Positions 27,048 to 35,057 of a stretch of 64,000 nucleotides of DNA are shown here, piece by piece (the stretch's first letter is position 1; every line of letters begins with the position of its first letter). A program made the translations under genes and the position numbers. The stretch spans positions 124,001 through 188,000 of the forward strand of contig NZ_JAUSSK010000004.1 in assembly GCF_030812295.1 (NCBI RefSeq), written 5' to 3'. Below the pieces are notes generated by a model. The model worked only from the letters and a program-made list of their open reading frames with translations, had not been told where the DNA came from and ran no database searches. Source of the stretch: Luteibacter jiangsuensis. GTDB lineage: Bacteria > Pseudomonadota > Gammaproteobacteria > Xanthomonadales > Rhodanobacteraceae.

Positions 27048-27148
27048 ATCGCCGACAGGGTCGGCTCCCACCAAAGCCGATGCAAGCCAACCCTGGATTG
27101 AGCCTTCGATGGGCCGATGCCCTGATGGGGCCCGACCCCGTCGGCGAT
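27048..27148. repeat. Diverged inverted pair of type-A repeats
   Basis: A full type-A unit in reverse orientation (27048-27073) faces a diverged one (27123-27148) that matches at 22 of 26 positions. Differences include GGGGCC for GGGAGC. The element occupies the divergent region between the CPXCG and HAD genes, so it sits in both 5' regions. Confidence 0.75.
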
Positions 27149-27195
27149 TCGGTTCGCTGTATCCTATCCCGCTGCGGCAAACGAGACTTGTACCC

Positions 27196-27900
27196 ATGAT
27201 CGATCTTGTCGGCTTCGACGGCGACGACACCCTCTGGCGCAGCCAGGAGTTCTACGACCAGGCCCAGGAGGCGTTCGAAGCCATCCTCAGCCGCTACGTG
27301 GACCTCACCGCCAAGGGCCTCCGCGATGCCCTGCTGGCCACCGAGCGCGGCAATATCGCCCTGTTCGGCTACGGCGCGAAGGGCATGGCGCTGTCGATGA
27401 TCGAATCGGCGATCGAACTGACCGATGGCCGTATCGAGGCACGCGACATCCACCGCATCGTGCGCCTGGGCAAGGACGTGCTTTCCCATCCCGTGGAGCT
27501 CCTGCCCGGCATCCGCGACGCCGTGGAAGCCGTGGCGGCGAAGCACCGCGTCGTCCTGATCACCAAGGGCGACCTGTTCCACCAGGAATACAAGGTCGCC
27601 CGCAGCGGACTCGCGGACATCTTCCATCGCATCGAAATCGTTTCGGAAAAGGACCCGGCGGCGTATGCCCGGTTGTTCGGCGAATTCGAGGTGGGACCGG
27701 ACCGGTTCGCCATGGTGGGCAACTCATTGAAGTCGGACATCGTCCCCGTGGTCGAGCTTGGAGGATGGGGTGTATACATGCCTTATCACAGCACCTGGGC
27801 CCACGAACTGGTGACGGAGTTCGCCATGACCGAGCGAGTGATCGAAGTGGCCGACGCCAGCGGTATCGCGGCTGCGATCGAGCAGATGCAGGGGGCGTGA
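27196..27900 (+). CDS. HAD superfamily hydrolase
   Basis: A 234-residue HAD hydrolase. The motif I variant is FDGDDTLWRS (nucleophile Asp8, acid Asp10; DGDDT rather than DxDGT). Motif II is in VVLITKGD, motif III a Lys near SEKDPAAY, and motif IV FAMVGNSLKSDIVP. It resembles YjjG/YfbT-like phosphatases with a helical cap. The substrate is unknown; candidates in this group are nucleotides or sugar phosphates. The ATG at 27196 yields the family N-terminus MIDLVGFDGDDTLW. A terminator follows 8 bases after the stop, so it is likely monocistronic. Confidence 0.87.
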   Translation: MIDLVGFDGDDTLWRSQEFYDQAQEAFEAILSRYVDLTAKGLRDALLATERGNIALFGYGAKGMALSMIESAIELTDGRIEARDIHRIVRLGKDVLSHPVELLPGIRDAVEAVAAKHRVVLITKGDLFHQEYKVARSGLADIFHRIEIVSEKDPAAYARLFGEFEVGPDRFAMVGNSLKSDIVPVVELGGWGVYMPYHSTWAHELVTEFAMTERVIEVADASGIAAAIEQMQGA

Positions 27901-27907
27901 TGGCATG

Positions 27908-27942
27908 GGACCGCGGTCACGACGCCCGCGGTCCACGTTTCT
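27908..27942 (+). terminator. Rho-independent terminator after the HAD gene
   Basis: Perfect 9-base arms GGACCGCGG (27908-27916) and CCGCGGTCC (27926-27934) with a 9-base loop, then ACGTTTCTTT. Its position argues against starting the next gene at the ATG of 27900. Confidence 0.85.
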
Positions 27943-27992
27943 TTCGCACGGCCCCCACGAAGCTTGCACCCGGGCGAGACGGAGGTAGCGGC

Positions 27993-28940
27993 ATGCATTC
28001 GAGGTTGCACCTGGCCTGGCGCGTGGTCCGGACCACGGCGAGAGGTTTCAGTGACGATGAACTGATGACCCGTGCCGCGGCGCTGGCCTTCTACTCGGCG
28101 CTGTCGTTCGCTCCACTGCTGGTCCTCCTGCTCTGGATCGTGGCCTCGCTGCGGCCGGAATGGCAGGCGCAGTTGATCGACAGCCTCAACGGGCTGGTCG
28201 GCCCACGAGCCTCGGACGCGGTCCGGCTGGTGATCGACAACGCCAGGCAGCGTCCCAGCGTCGGCAGCATGGCGGGCGTGATCGGCCTGGGCGTCACCCT
28301 GGCCGGCGCTTCGGCGGTCTTTGCGCAATTGCAGGGCGCGCTGAACCGGGTCTGGAGCCTCCAGCCCCGCCCCGGATCGACCAGGGGTGCCATCCTCGGC
28401 TGGCTGCGGGCGCGCATGCATGCATTGGGCCTGCTGCTCTCGCTGGCCTTCCTGCTGGTGATCTCGTTTTCCGCCAGCGCGCTGATCGCCGTGTTCGTGC
28501 GCGGTGGGACCACCGGCTGGCAAATCCTGGAGATCGCGATCTCTCTGGCCGTGTTCGTCTTGATCTTCGGTGCGATCTACAAGGTGTTGCCGGACGCGGT
28601 CATCGAATGGCGTGACGCGATGATCGGCGCGACGCTGACCGCCCTGCTCTTCGCCGTGGGCAAGTTCGCCATCGCCATCTACCTGGACCGCAGCAACGTG
28701 GGGGGCCCTTATGGCCCCGCGGGCGGCGTCGTCGTCCTGCTGGTCTGGGTCTACTACTCGGCCCTGATCCTGCTGCTGGGCGCCGAACTGACGGAAGCCG
28801 TGGCCGAGGAGCGCGGCACGCCGATTAAACCGCGGCCATATGCGATGTCGACGCGGGCGCCTCAAACGCCCCGGATTGACCCCTCCGTCACGAAGCCGGC
28901 GGTATCCCTGAGGGCCACCGAGAAGGAGGACCTGACATGA
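27993..28940 (+). CDS. YihY/BrkB family inner-membrane protein
   Basis: A 315-residue polytopic protein of the YihY/virulence factor BrkB family (formerly mistaken for RNase BN). About six membrane segments are visible. Hallmarks are TRAAALAFYSALSFAPLLVLLLW and LDRSNVGGPYGPAGGVVVLLVWVYYSALILLLGAELTEAVAEE. An in-frame ATG at 27900 overlaps the HAD stop, but a terminator at 27908-27934 lies inside that extension. A strong GGAGG sits 7 bases before the ATG at 27993, so the latter is chosen. The family may act as a membrane transporter; function is unproven. Its stop overlaps the next start (ATGA). Confidence 0.88.
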   Translation: MHSRLHLAWRVVRTTARGFSDDELMTRAAALAFYSALSFAPLLVLLLWIVASLRPEWQAQLIDSLNGLVGPRASDAVRLVIDNARQRPSVGSMAGVIGLGVTLAGASAVFAQLQGALNRVWSLQPRPGSTRGAILGWLRARMHALGLLLSLAFLLVISFSASALIAVFVRGGTTGWQILEIAISLAVFVLIFGAIYKVLPDAVIEWRDAMIGATLTALLFAVGKFAIAIYLDRSNVGGPYGPAGGVVVLLVWVYYSALILLLGAELTEAVAEERGTPIKPRPYAMSTRAPQTPRIDPSVTKPAVSLRATEKEDLT

Positions 28941-29284
28941 AGACCCACCTGCTCGCCGTCGCCGCGATCGCCATCGCCGGCACGGCCGCCGTTTCCACGC
29001 CGCCTGCCCAGGCCCAGGCCCGGCGGAGCCAGCACCAGGTCTGCGAGAACGTCCGGGTGAAGCAGATCAACTCCAAGGACGATAACCGCCTGATCGGCAC
29101 GGGCGTTGGCGCCGTGGCAGGTGGCCTCATCGGCAACCAGGTCGGCGGCGGCAAGGGCAAGACCCTGGCCACGGTGGCTGGCGCGGTGGGCGGCGGCTAC
29201 GCCGGTAACCGTATCCAGAAGAGCCACCAGGACAAGAATGCCTCGTACACCACGGAGCGCCGTTGCCGCTGGGTGGACGACTGA
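28937..29284 (+). CDS. Glycine-zipper 2TM domain envelope protein
   Basis: A 115-residue secreted protein with a signal peptide (MKTHLLAVAAIAIAGTAAVSTPPAQAQ). A glycine-zipper repeat follows at about residues 55-95 (GTGVGAVAGGLIGNQVGGG, then AGAVGGGYAGNRIQ), as in the SlyB/PcP-like 17 kDa surface-antigen family. No lipobox Cys is evident. Two cysteines (CENVRV and RRCRWV) flank the zipper and could form a disulfide. It is translationally coupled to the YihY/BrkB gene and ends before a strong hairpin. The role is probably structural, in envelope integrity; inferred from the family. Confidence 0.82.
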   Translation: MKTHLLAVAAIAIAGTAAVSTPPAQAQARRSQHQVCENVRVKQINSKDDNRLIGTGVGAVAGGLIGNQVGGGKGKTLATVAGAVGGGYAGNRIQKSHQDKNASYTTERRCRWVDD

Positions 29285-29327
29285 GCGTCGCGGGGGTGTA
29301 AGCGGACGGCGGTGGCGCCGGTCTCAT

Positions 29328-29353
29328 GGAAAGGGCGCCCTGGCGCCCTTTCC
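29328..29353 (+). terminator. Long perfect hairpin after the glycine-zipper gene
   Basis: GGAAAGGGCGCC (29328-29339) pairs perfectly with GGCGCCCTTTCC (29342-29353), with the innermost bases opening as the loop. No clear T-run follows, but the T-rich 3' arm suggests a terminator between this gene and msrB. Confidence 0.65.
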
Positions 29354-29369
29354 CGCTTCCGGAGGTTGT

Positions 29370-29957
29370 ATGCGTACCGATCCCGATCGTCGTCGTTTCC
29401 TCGGCGTGCTGGCCGCCACGGCGGCCGCGTCGATTTCCCTGCCTTTCGTCCTGCGCGCCACACGCCCGGCGATGGCGGCCGACGCGCCTGCCCCCAAGGG
29501 CGGCAATGTGACGCTGGACTGTTTCGCCAACGACAAGAAGCCGCTGGGGACCTGCGTCGAACCCCGCATCGTCCTCACTGACGAGCAGTGGAAGGCGAAG
29601 CTGAGCAGCAAGTCCTATTACGTCACACGCCACGATGGCACCGAGCCGGCCTACACCGGCGATGGCTGGGATCGCCACGACAACGGCATATATCGGTGCA
29701 TCTGTTGCGACACGGCCCTCTACGACTCGGCGACCAAGTTCGATTCCGGTACCGGTTGGCCGAGCTTCTACCAGCCGATCTCGAAGCGGAACATCACCGG
29801 GAAGACCGATCGCAGCTTGATCGAGGAGCGGACCGCCGTGAACTGCGCGCGGTGCGATGCGCACCTGGGTCACGTGTTCGACGATGGTCCCGATCCGACC
29901 GGGCTACGCTATTGCATGAACGCGGCGGCGATGCGCTTCGTCGCTTACGCGGCCTAG
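29370..29957 (+). CDS. msrB: Peptide-methionine (R)-S-oxide reductase, Tat-exported
   Basis: A 195-residue MsrB that reduces methionine-R-sulfoxide. The N-terminus MRTDPDRRRFLGVLAATAAA has the twin-arginine RRRFLG and a hydrophobic stretch, so the enzyme is probably exported by Tat and acts in the periplasm. Zinc is held by two CxxC pairs (CICC and CARC). The catalytic Cys is in GLRYCMNAAAMRF, corresponding to the usual RYCINSAAL, and the active-site block SGTGWPSFYQPI is intact. GGAGGT lies 4 bases before the ATG. The matching electron donor is not encoded nearby. Confidence 0.92.
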   Translation: MRTDPDRRRFLGVLAATAAASISLPFVLRATRPAMAADAPAPKGGNVTLDCFANDKKPLGTCVEPRIVLTDEQWKAKLSSKSYYVTRHDGTEPAYTGDGWDRHDNGIYRCICCDTALYDSATKFDSGTGWPSFYQPISKRNITGKTDRSLIEERTAVNCARCDAHLGHVFDDGPDPTGLRYCMNAAAMRFVAYAA

Positions 29958-29969
29958 CCGGGGGCGGTA

Positions 29970-29992
29970 ATCGCCGCTGAAGCGGCTCCCAC
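29970..29992. repeat. Single type-B repeat unit
   Basis: A lone half-element: ATCGCCGCTGAAGCGG followed by CTCCCAC, identical in core to the type-B arms at 26754. A weak opposite GGTGGGAAC (30002-30010) may be a decayed partner. Confidence 0.6.
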
Positions 29993-30033
29993 AGCCTGCC
30001 TGGTGGGAACTGCGCCTTCCGGGGAGACCGTAC

Positions 30034-30063
30034 AAAAAACCCCGCCATTTAGGCGGGGTTTTC
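30034..30063. terminator. Bidirectional terminator between msrB and the S9 peptidase gene
   Basis: AAAAAACCCCGCC then ATTTA then GGCGGGGTTTT: seven-base GC arms (30040-30046, 30052-30058), with an A-run on one side and a T-run on the other, so it can stop both convergent transcripts. Confidence 0.93.
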
Positions 30064-30066
30064 GGC

Positions 30067-32406
30067 TCAACCGCCCGGGGGCGCCATCGGTGTCAGCTCG
30101 AATTCCTTCGGAGGCGTTTCGCCCTTGAGGTAGCGCACGAAGTAATCCCAGCGTCGGCGCGTCATGTACTGCGTGGCTGCGCCATAGCCATGGTGGGCGT
30201 TGGGAATCATGACGAGGTCGAAGTCCTTGTTGGCCTTGATCAGCGCTTCCACCACCAGCAGGGTCTCGTAGGGCGGCACGTTGTCATCGGACGTGCCGTG
30301 GGCGAGCATCAGATGGCCCTTCAGGCCCGATGCCCACTTCTGGTTAGCCTGGTCGTCGTAGTTCGACTTGCCGTCCTTGTCGGTGACCAGCAGGCCCTGC
30401 CACTTCTCGGCCCAATCGTCTTCGTAGTTGCGGTTGTCGTGATTGCCCGATTCCGAGATGCCGACCTTGAACACGTCGGCGTAGCGGAACATGGCGGTAG
30501 CGGTGGCGTTGCCGCCGCCGGAATGACCCCAGATACCGACGCGATCGCCGTCGAGCCAGGAGTACTTCTGCACCAACTGCTTCACCGCCGCGACCTGGTC
30601 GGGCAGCGTATTGTCGCCGATGTTCTTGAAGTAGGCGTCGTGGAAGGCCTTCGAGCGCCACGGCGTACCCATGCCATCCACGGCCACCACGACGAAGCCC
30701 AATTCGGCCAACGCCTGGTTGTCACCGTGCGAGGGAATGAAGCTGCGCGTGCGCACCGAACCGGTCTGCGGACCCGGGTAGATGTAGACCACGAGCGGAT
30801 ACTTCTTCGACGGATCGAAATTCGTCGGCTTGAACATCTGGCCGTAGAGGTCGGTCTTGCCGTCGCGCGCCTTCACCGTGAACGCGGTGGGCGGCACCCA
30901 ACCCTTGGCCTTGAGGCGCGAAATGTCGGCGCGGGCGATCTCCTTCACCGTGGCCCCGGTATCGGAGCGGCGCACCACCGCGACCGGCGGCGTGTCGATC
31001 GTCGAATACGAATCGAAGAAGTACGTGCCGTCCTTCGACATCGACACGCTGTGATCGGCGTTCTCGGGCGTGAGAAGGGTCAAACCCTTGCCGTCGAAAC
31101 CGACCTTGTAGAACTGCTGGTAATACGGGTCGACGCCCTTCTCGCGACCGACGCCACGGAACCAGATCGTCTTCGTCTTCGGGTCGACATGCAGCACCTG
31201 GGTGACGTTCCAGTCGCCCTTGGTGATCTGCTGCTCGAGCTTGCCGGTCTTGAGGCTGTACATGTACAGGTGGCCCCAGTTGCTCCGCTCGGAGAACCAG
31301 ATCACCTGGTCTGTCTCTGGCACGTACTGCCAGTTGGCCATGTCGTTGCCGCCTTCGAAATAGGTCTTCGCCTTTTCGTCGAACACGGTACGGACGTCAC
31401 CGGTTTCCGGGTTGGCCACGCGGAACCATTCATGCGTATGGTCGCGCGCGGTGGATACGAAGGCGACGCTCTTGCCATCGGCAGCCCAACGCACGTCGTC
31501 CCACACACCCGGACTGCACGAGACGTCGTCGCAGATCGTCGAGCGGTGCTGGTCGGGCGGCATCTTGAAGCGGACGACCTTCTTCGTCGGCACGTCGATC
31601 ACGACGCGCTCGATCATCGTCACGTCCTTGTCGCCCGGCAACGGATACTTCCAGGTATCGACCTTGGGGTGCCCGACGTTGACGCCGACCAGGGTCATTT
31701 CGCCGGTCTTGCGCTGGTCCTGCTGGAAGGTGGCGATCTTCTTCGAGTCAGGAGACCAGACGAGGATGGCCTCGTCGGTGTGCTTCCAACCCGCGTTGTC
31801 GGTGGCGTAGCCGTAGTCCTTGACGCCATCGGTGGTCAGCTGTGTTTCCGTACCCGTAGCGATATCCCGCACCCAGAGGTTCCAGTCGCGGATGAAGGCC
31901 TCGGACTTGCCGTCCGGCGACTTCAGGCCGGGCTCGTCGCCGTAGGCCTTGCCGTTCGCGTCCTTCTTCACCGCGGCGAGTTCGCACTTGCCGACAGCCT
32001 TGTCACAAACGTACCGCTTGCCATGCGAAGTGATGTCCAGGCCATCGTCCGGGCGGACGACGAAGCCGGTGACGGGCAGCTTTGCCGCGTCGACCTTCTT
32101 GCCGGTCGCGGCGGAGAGGGCCGCGGCCACCTTGTCGCGATCGAATGCGCGCGTGGCCTCGCCGGTGGCGGCGTCCACCTTCATGAACTGGTCGCCATCC
32201 TTGTCGTGGTCGCGATACCAGAAGTGGCCATCGTCGATCCAGGTCACGCGCTGGACCGAGTGGTCCACCAGCGGCATGGTGTTGTTGGCGAGGAACGAGT
32301 CCGCGCGCCGGTAATCGTCCGTGGTGACGGTCTGCGCCGAGGCGGAGGCCCCGATCAGGCCGAGGAGGACGGCGCCGGAAAGCGCCGCGTTGCGTGTGAT
32401 CGACAT
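30067..32406 (-). CDS. DPP-IV-like S9 family serine peptidase (exported)
   Basis: A 779-residue exported peptidase with a signal peptide (MSITRNAALSGAVLLGLIGASASAQ). Residues ~80-490 form a DPP-IV-type beta-propeller, and ~500-779 the alpha/beta-hydrolase catalytic domain. The nucleophile is Ser629 in GHSGGGNATA (DPP-IV itself has GWSYGG). The acid lies in AHGTSDDNVPP and the His in PNAHHGYG. Two stretches typical of bacterial DPP-IV, YVARADWTPD-like propeller strands and VYIYPGPQ, are recognisable in part. It likely trims X-Pro or related dipeptides from periplasmic peptides. Convergent with msrB. Specificity between DPP-IV and other S9B/S9C enzymes is not certain. Confidence 0.88.
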   Translation of the reverse strand: MSITRNAALSGAVLLGLIGASASAQTVTTDDYRRADSFLANNTMPLVDHSVQRVTWIDDGHFWYRDHDKDGDQFMKVDAATGEATRAFDRDKVAAALSAATGKKVDAAKLPVTGFVVRPDDGLDITSHGKRYVCDKAVGKCELAAVKKDANGKAYGDEPGLKSPDGKSEAFIRDWNLWVRDIATGTETQLTTDGVKDYGYATDNAGWKHTDEAILVWSPDSKKIATFQQDQRKTGEMTLVGVNVGHPKVDTWKYPLPGDKDVTMIERVVIDVPTKKVVRFKMPPDQHRSTICDDVSCSPGVWDDVRWAADGKSVAFVSTARDHTHEWFRVANPETGDVRTVFDEKAKTYFEGGNDMANWQYVPETDQVIWFSERSNWGHLYMYSLKTGKLEQQITKGDWNVTQVLHVDPKTKTIWFRGVGREKGVDPYYQQFYKVGFDGKGLTLLTPENADHSVSMSKDGTYFFDSYSTIDTPPVAVVRRSDTGATVKEIARADISRLKAKGWVPPTAFTVKARDGKTDLYGQMFKPTNFDPSKKYPLVVYIYPGPQTGSVRTRSFIPSHGDNQALAELGFVVVAVDGMGTPWRSKAFHDAYFKNIGDNTLPDQVAAVKQLVQKYSWLDGDRVGIWGHSGGGNATATAMFRYADVFKVGISESGNHDNRNYEDDWAEKWQGLLVTDKDGKSNYDDQANQKWASGLKGHLMLAHGTSDDNVPPYETLLVVEALIKANKDFDLVMIPNAHHGYGAATQYMTRRRWDYFVRYLKGETPPKEFELTPMAPPGG

Positions 32407-32507
32407 CGGTGGTCCCCGTGACGGCAGGGCGGCGCGGAAAGCGCCGCAAACCGGACGAGGCTAGCCCCCGGCGGCCCACGGGGCCTATGCCAGAGGTCAT
32501 GGGTGGG

Positions 32508-33320
32508 CTACGCGTTGTGCGGCCCGGCCCGGAAACGCCGGCCCTGGCGCTCCACCATCTTCAGGGCGAGGCCGTCCGGCATCAGCTTGAACAGGCCCTT
32601 GATGACCCTGTTCACCCCGCCGTTCACGTACACGGCCTTGCCCGCCTCCACCGCGTCCAGCCCTTGCCTGGCGACAGTCTGCGCATCCATCCACATGAAG
32701 CCGGGCATCTTCGAAACCAATTCCCTGGAACCGGTGACATCGTGGAATTCGGAATAGGTGAAGCCAGGACAAACCGCGGTCGTGTGCACGCCCGTGCCCT
32801 TGCCTTCCAGCGCCAGCGACTGCGAGAACTTGATCAGGTAGGCCTTCGACGCCGCATACAGCGTGTGTCCGGCGGAACCGGGCACGTGGCCGGCGAGCGA
32901 GGCGACGTTGACGATCCGGCCATAGCCACGCGCCTTCATGCCCGGCAACAAGCGGTATGCCAATTCGGTGGGGGCCGTCATCAATACCTGGATGAACGCC
33001 GCATGCGTCGGCCACGGCTGCTCGTCGAAATAGCCGGTGACGCCGTAACCGGCGTTGTTCACCAGCACATCGATCGACAAGCCCTGGGCGTCGAGCGCCG
33101 CCACCAGCGCCTCCGGGCCGTCCCGCCGGGCGAGATCCAGCGGCGCGACGATGGCCTCGATGGCATGGCGTTCACGCAGTTCCTTGGCCAGCGCTTCGAG
33201 GCGGTCGGCCCGGCGTGCCGTCAGCACGAGGTCATGGCCGCGGCGCGCGAGTTCGCGGGCGAAAGCCTCGCCGATCCCTGCCGATGCACCCGTGACCAGG
33301 GCGCGACGATTGGATGTCAT
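32508..33320 (-). CDS. Short-chain dehydrogenase/reductase (classical SDR)
   Basis: A 270-residue classical SDR. The cofactor motif is TGASAGIGEAFA, the structural motif NNAGYG, the catalytic Ser in VNVASLAG and the YxxxK in YAASKAYLIKF. The basic residues TARRADRLEAL after strand 2 favour NADP(H). The family resembles DltE/YqjQ-type reductases acting on lipids or small ketones, but the substrate is unknown. The ATG at 33320 starts directly at the Rossmann strand; the frame upstream shows no domain. It is divergent from the DUF2383 gene. Confidence 0.88.
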   Translation of the reverse strand: MTSNRRALVTGASAGIGEAFARELARRGHDLVLTARRADRLEALAKELRERHAIEAIVAPLDLARRDGPEALVAALDAQGLSIDVLVNNAGYGVTGYFDEQPWPTHAAFIQVLMTAPTELAYRLLPGMKARGYGRIVNVASLAGHVPGSAGHTLYAASKAYLIKFSQSLALEGKGTGVHTTAVCPGFTYSEFHDVTGSRELVSKMPGFMWMDAQTVARQGLDAVEAGKAVYVNGGVNRVIKGLFKLMPDGLALKMVERQGRRFRAGPHNA

Positions 33321-33490
33321 GGATGCTCTCCCGTGCAACCTGTGTGAGCAGGAGTATGCACCGGCGAAGCATGAACGAAAGGAGGCCGTCGTCACCGGCG
33401 CGACGTGGCTTTCACGCTTTCGTGCACCCCCGGGCCGCGAAGCTCGTGTTCCCCACGAACGATCCTTCCGATCACGAGGAGTCCACGACC

Positions 33491-33952
33491 ATGACAAGCA
33501 CCGACCACGACATCAAGGTTCTCAACACCCTGATCGAAACCACCATCGACAGCGCCGAAGGCTATGGCGAAGCGGCGAAAGATGCCGGAAATACCCGCTA
33601 TGCCGCCTCGTTCCAGCAACGCGCGGCCGAGCGCCGCCAGCTGGCGCATCGCTTGCAGCAGCAGGTCAGTTCGCTCGGCGGCAAGCCGGAGGACGACGGT
33701 TCCGTGCTGGCCAAGGCGCACCGCATGTTCGTGGAACTGCGCGCGAAGATGAGTTCCAGGGATGACACCGCCATCGTCGACGAGGTCGAGCGTGGCGAAG
33801 ACCACATCAAGGCGAAGTACGAGCATGCCTTGGAAGACAACGACGTGACCGCAGGCACACGCTCACTGATCAACGAAGCCTACGCCACGGTGAAGAGCGG
33901 GCACGACCAGATGCGCGACCTCAAGCACGCCCTGCACGGTTCGACGCACTGA
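33491..33952 (+). CDS. DUF2383 / PA2169 family four-helix-bundle protein
   Basis: A 153-residue, strongly helical, charged protein of the PA2169/DUF2383 family, which folds as a ferritin-like four-helix bundle. Typical stretches are LNTLIETTIDSAEGYGEAAKDA and FQQRAAERRQLAHRLQQQV. Members are often stress- or stationary-phase-induced, but no reaction is known. The ATG at 33491 is the first one in a family-like context; the upstream frame is not coding-like. It ends before a hairpin shared with the convergent hydrolase gene. Confidence 0.82.
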   Translation: MTSTDHDIKVLNTLIETTIDSAEGYGEAAKDAGNTRYAASFQQRAAERRQLAHRLQQQVSSLGGKPEDDGSVLAKAHRMFVELRAKMSSRDDTAIVDEVERGEDHIKAKYEHALEDNDVTAGTRSLINEAYATVKSGHDQMRDLKHALHGSTH

Positions 33953-33957
33953 TCCAG

Positions 33958-33980
33958 AGCCACTCCGTCACGGAGTGGCT
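33958..33980. terminator. Shared hairpin between convergent genes
   Basis: AGCCACTCCG (33958-33967) and CGGAGTGGCT (33971-33980) are perfect 10-base arms with a TCA loop. The loop is exactly the TGA stop codon of the minus-strand hydrolase. There is no T-run, so it is probably an mRNA 3'-end or processing stem. Confidence 0.65.
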
Positions 33981-34750
33981 TGGGTGGCGGCCTGCTCGAT
34001 CAGCGCCGCCACCTCTTTCGGGCGCGACTGATAGACCGAGTGGCTCGCGCCCTCCACCTCGATCGTGTGGCTCTTCGCACGCTTGGCGTACATGCGCTCC
34101 AGGTCCGGGTTGATGATCTTGTCGGCCGTCGCCACGGCGTACCAACTCGGCTTGTCCTTCCAGGCGGGATGACCGGCCGGCGTGTCGAACACCGATGCCG
34201 CCGTGAAACCCTGGGCGTTCGCCTCGAAGGTGGCCTGCTGCAGCGGAAGGTCGGCGGCGAAGTCGGCGGGGTATTTCGCGGGATCGAGATAAAGGAAACC
34301 GTCCGCTGTTTTCTTGATGTCCTTGGTCTTGCTGGTGGCGCTGGGGAAGCGCTTGCCGTTGGCCACCTCGGTCTCCCCTTGGTCGAGCGCGTGCGCGGCG
34401 ATATAGACCAAGCCCACCACCTTCGGATCGTTGCCTACATCGGTGATGATCGCGCCGCCATAGCTATGTCCCACGAGGATGGTCGGGCCGTCCTGCATGT
34501 CGACGATACGCTTGACGGCGGTCACGTCATCGGCGAACGAAGTCAGGGGGTGCTCGGCGACCGACACGTGATAGCCGTTCTTCACCAGGATGTCGTAGAC
34601 CGGCTTCCAGCCACTGCCGTTCGCCCACGCGCCGTGAACCAGGACGACGTTTCGCACGGGAGTTGCCGCGATGGCGGAACCGCCGGCCAGCACGCCTCCG
34701 AAGAGGATCGCGGCGGAGAGGAGCAGGGTCGCGCCTTTCTTGCTGTTCAT
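33968..34750 (-). CDS. Secreted alpha/beta-hydrolase (salicylate-esterase-like)
   Basis: A 260-residue hydrolase with a signal peptide (MNSKKGATLLLSAAILFGGVLAGGSAIAA). The fold markers are VVLVHGAWANGSGW, the nucleophile elbow VGHSYGGAIITDVG, and the His in VEGASHSVYQSRP. This composition matches bacterial alpha/beta hydrolases annotated as related to plant methyl-salicylate esterases and EstC. The acid residue is not clear. Probably periplasmic. The substrate is unknown; esters or lactones are possible. The ATG at 34750 opens straight into the signal peptide. Confidence 0.85.
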   Translation of the reverse strand: MNSKKGATLLLSAAILFGGVLAGGSAIAATPVRNVVLVHGAWANGSGWKPVYDILVKNGYHVSVAEHPLTSFADDVTAVKRIVDMQDGPTILVGHSYGGAIITDVGNDPKVVGLVYIAAHALDQGETEVANGKRFPSATSKTKDIKKTADGFLYLDPAKYPADFAADLPLQQATFEANAQGFTAASVFDTPAGHPAWKDKPSWYAVATADKIINPDLERMYAKRAKSHTIEVEGASHSVYQSRPKEVAALIEQAATQATP

Positions 34751-35057
34751 CGGGATAAGGCCTTGGGGAAGGAAATCCAGAGAGAGCAAGCGCAGCCCGC
34801 CCGGTGATGCCGATTTTGGCTCTATCGGCGTGGCGGTATTGGCGAACCTTGCGCCGAAAGACAAAAACCTATGATTTCTTATGGGTATTTGGGTTGGCAG
34901 CGCACACGCCGACAGCGATGACTCGAATGTAAATCTCCATGTCCTGACAGATTACTGAGAGCGTCGGTGACTGTAGCGAATCTTCGGAAGAACGGACGAT
35001 TGCCGCGCATCGTTCGATCGATGCGACCAGATCGATTCATTCGCCGGAGATATAAAA
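34751..35057. other. Divergent 307-base intergenic region
   Basis: AT-richer than the flanking genes, this segment separates the hydrolase (leftward) and amidase (rightward) genes. It holds a 7-base inverted repeat, CGCATCG-TTCGAT-CGATGCG (35006-35025), 33 bases before the amidase ATG, which could be an operator or a leader hairpin. A GGAG-type ribosome site lies at 35046-35049. No convincing -35/-10 pair, tRNA or small ORF was seen. Confidence 0.5.
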
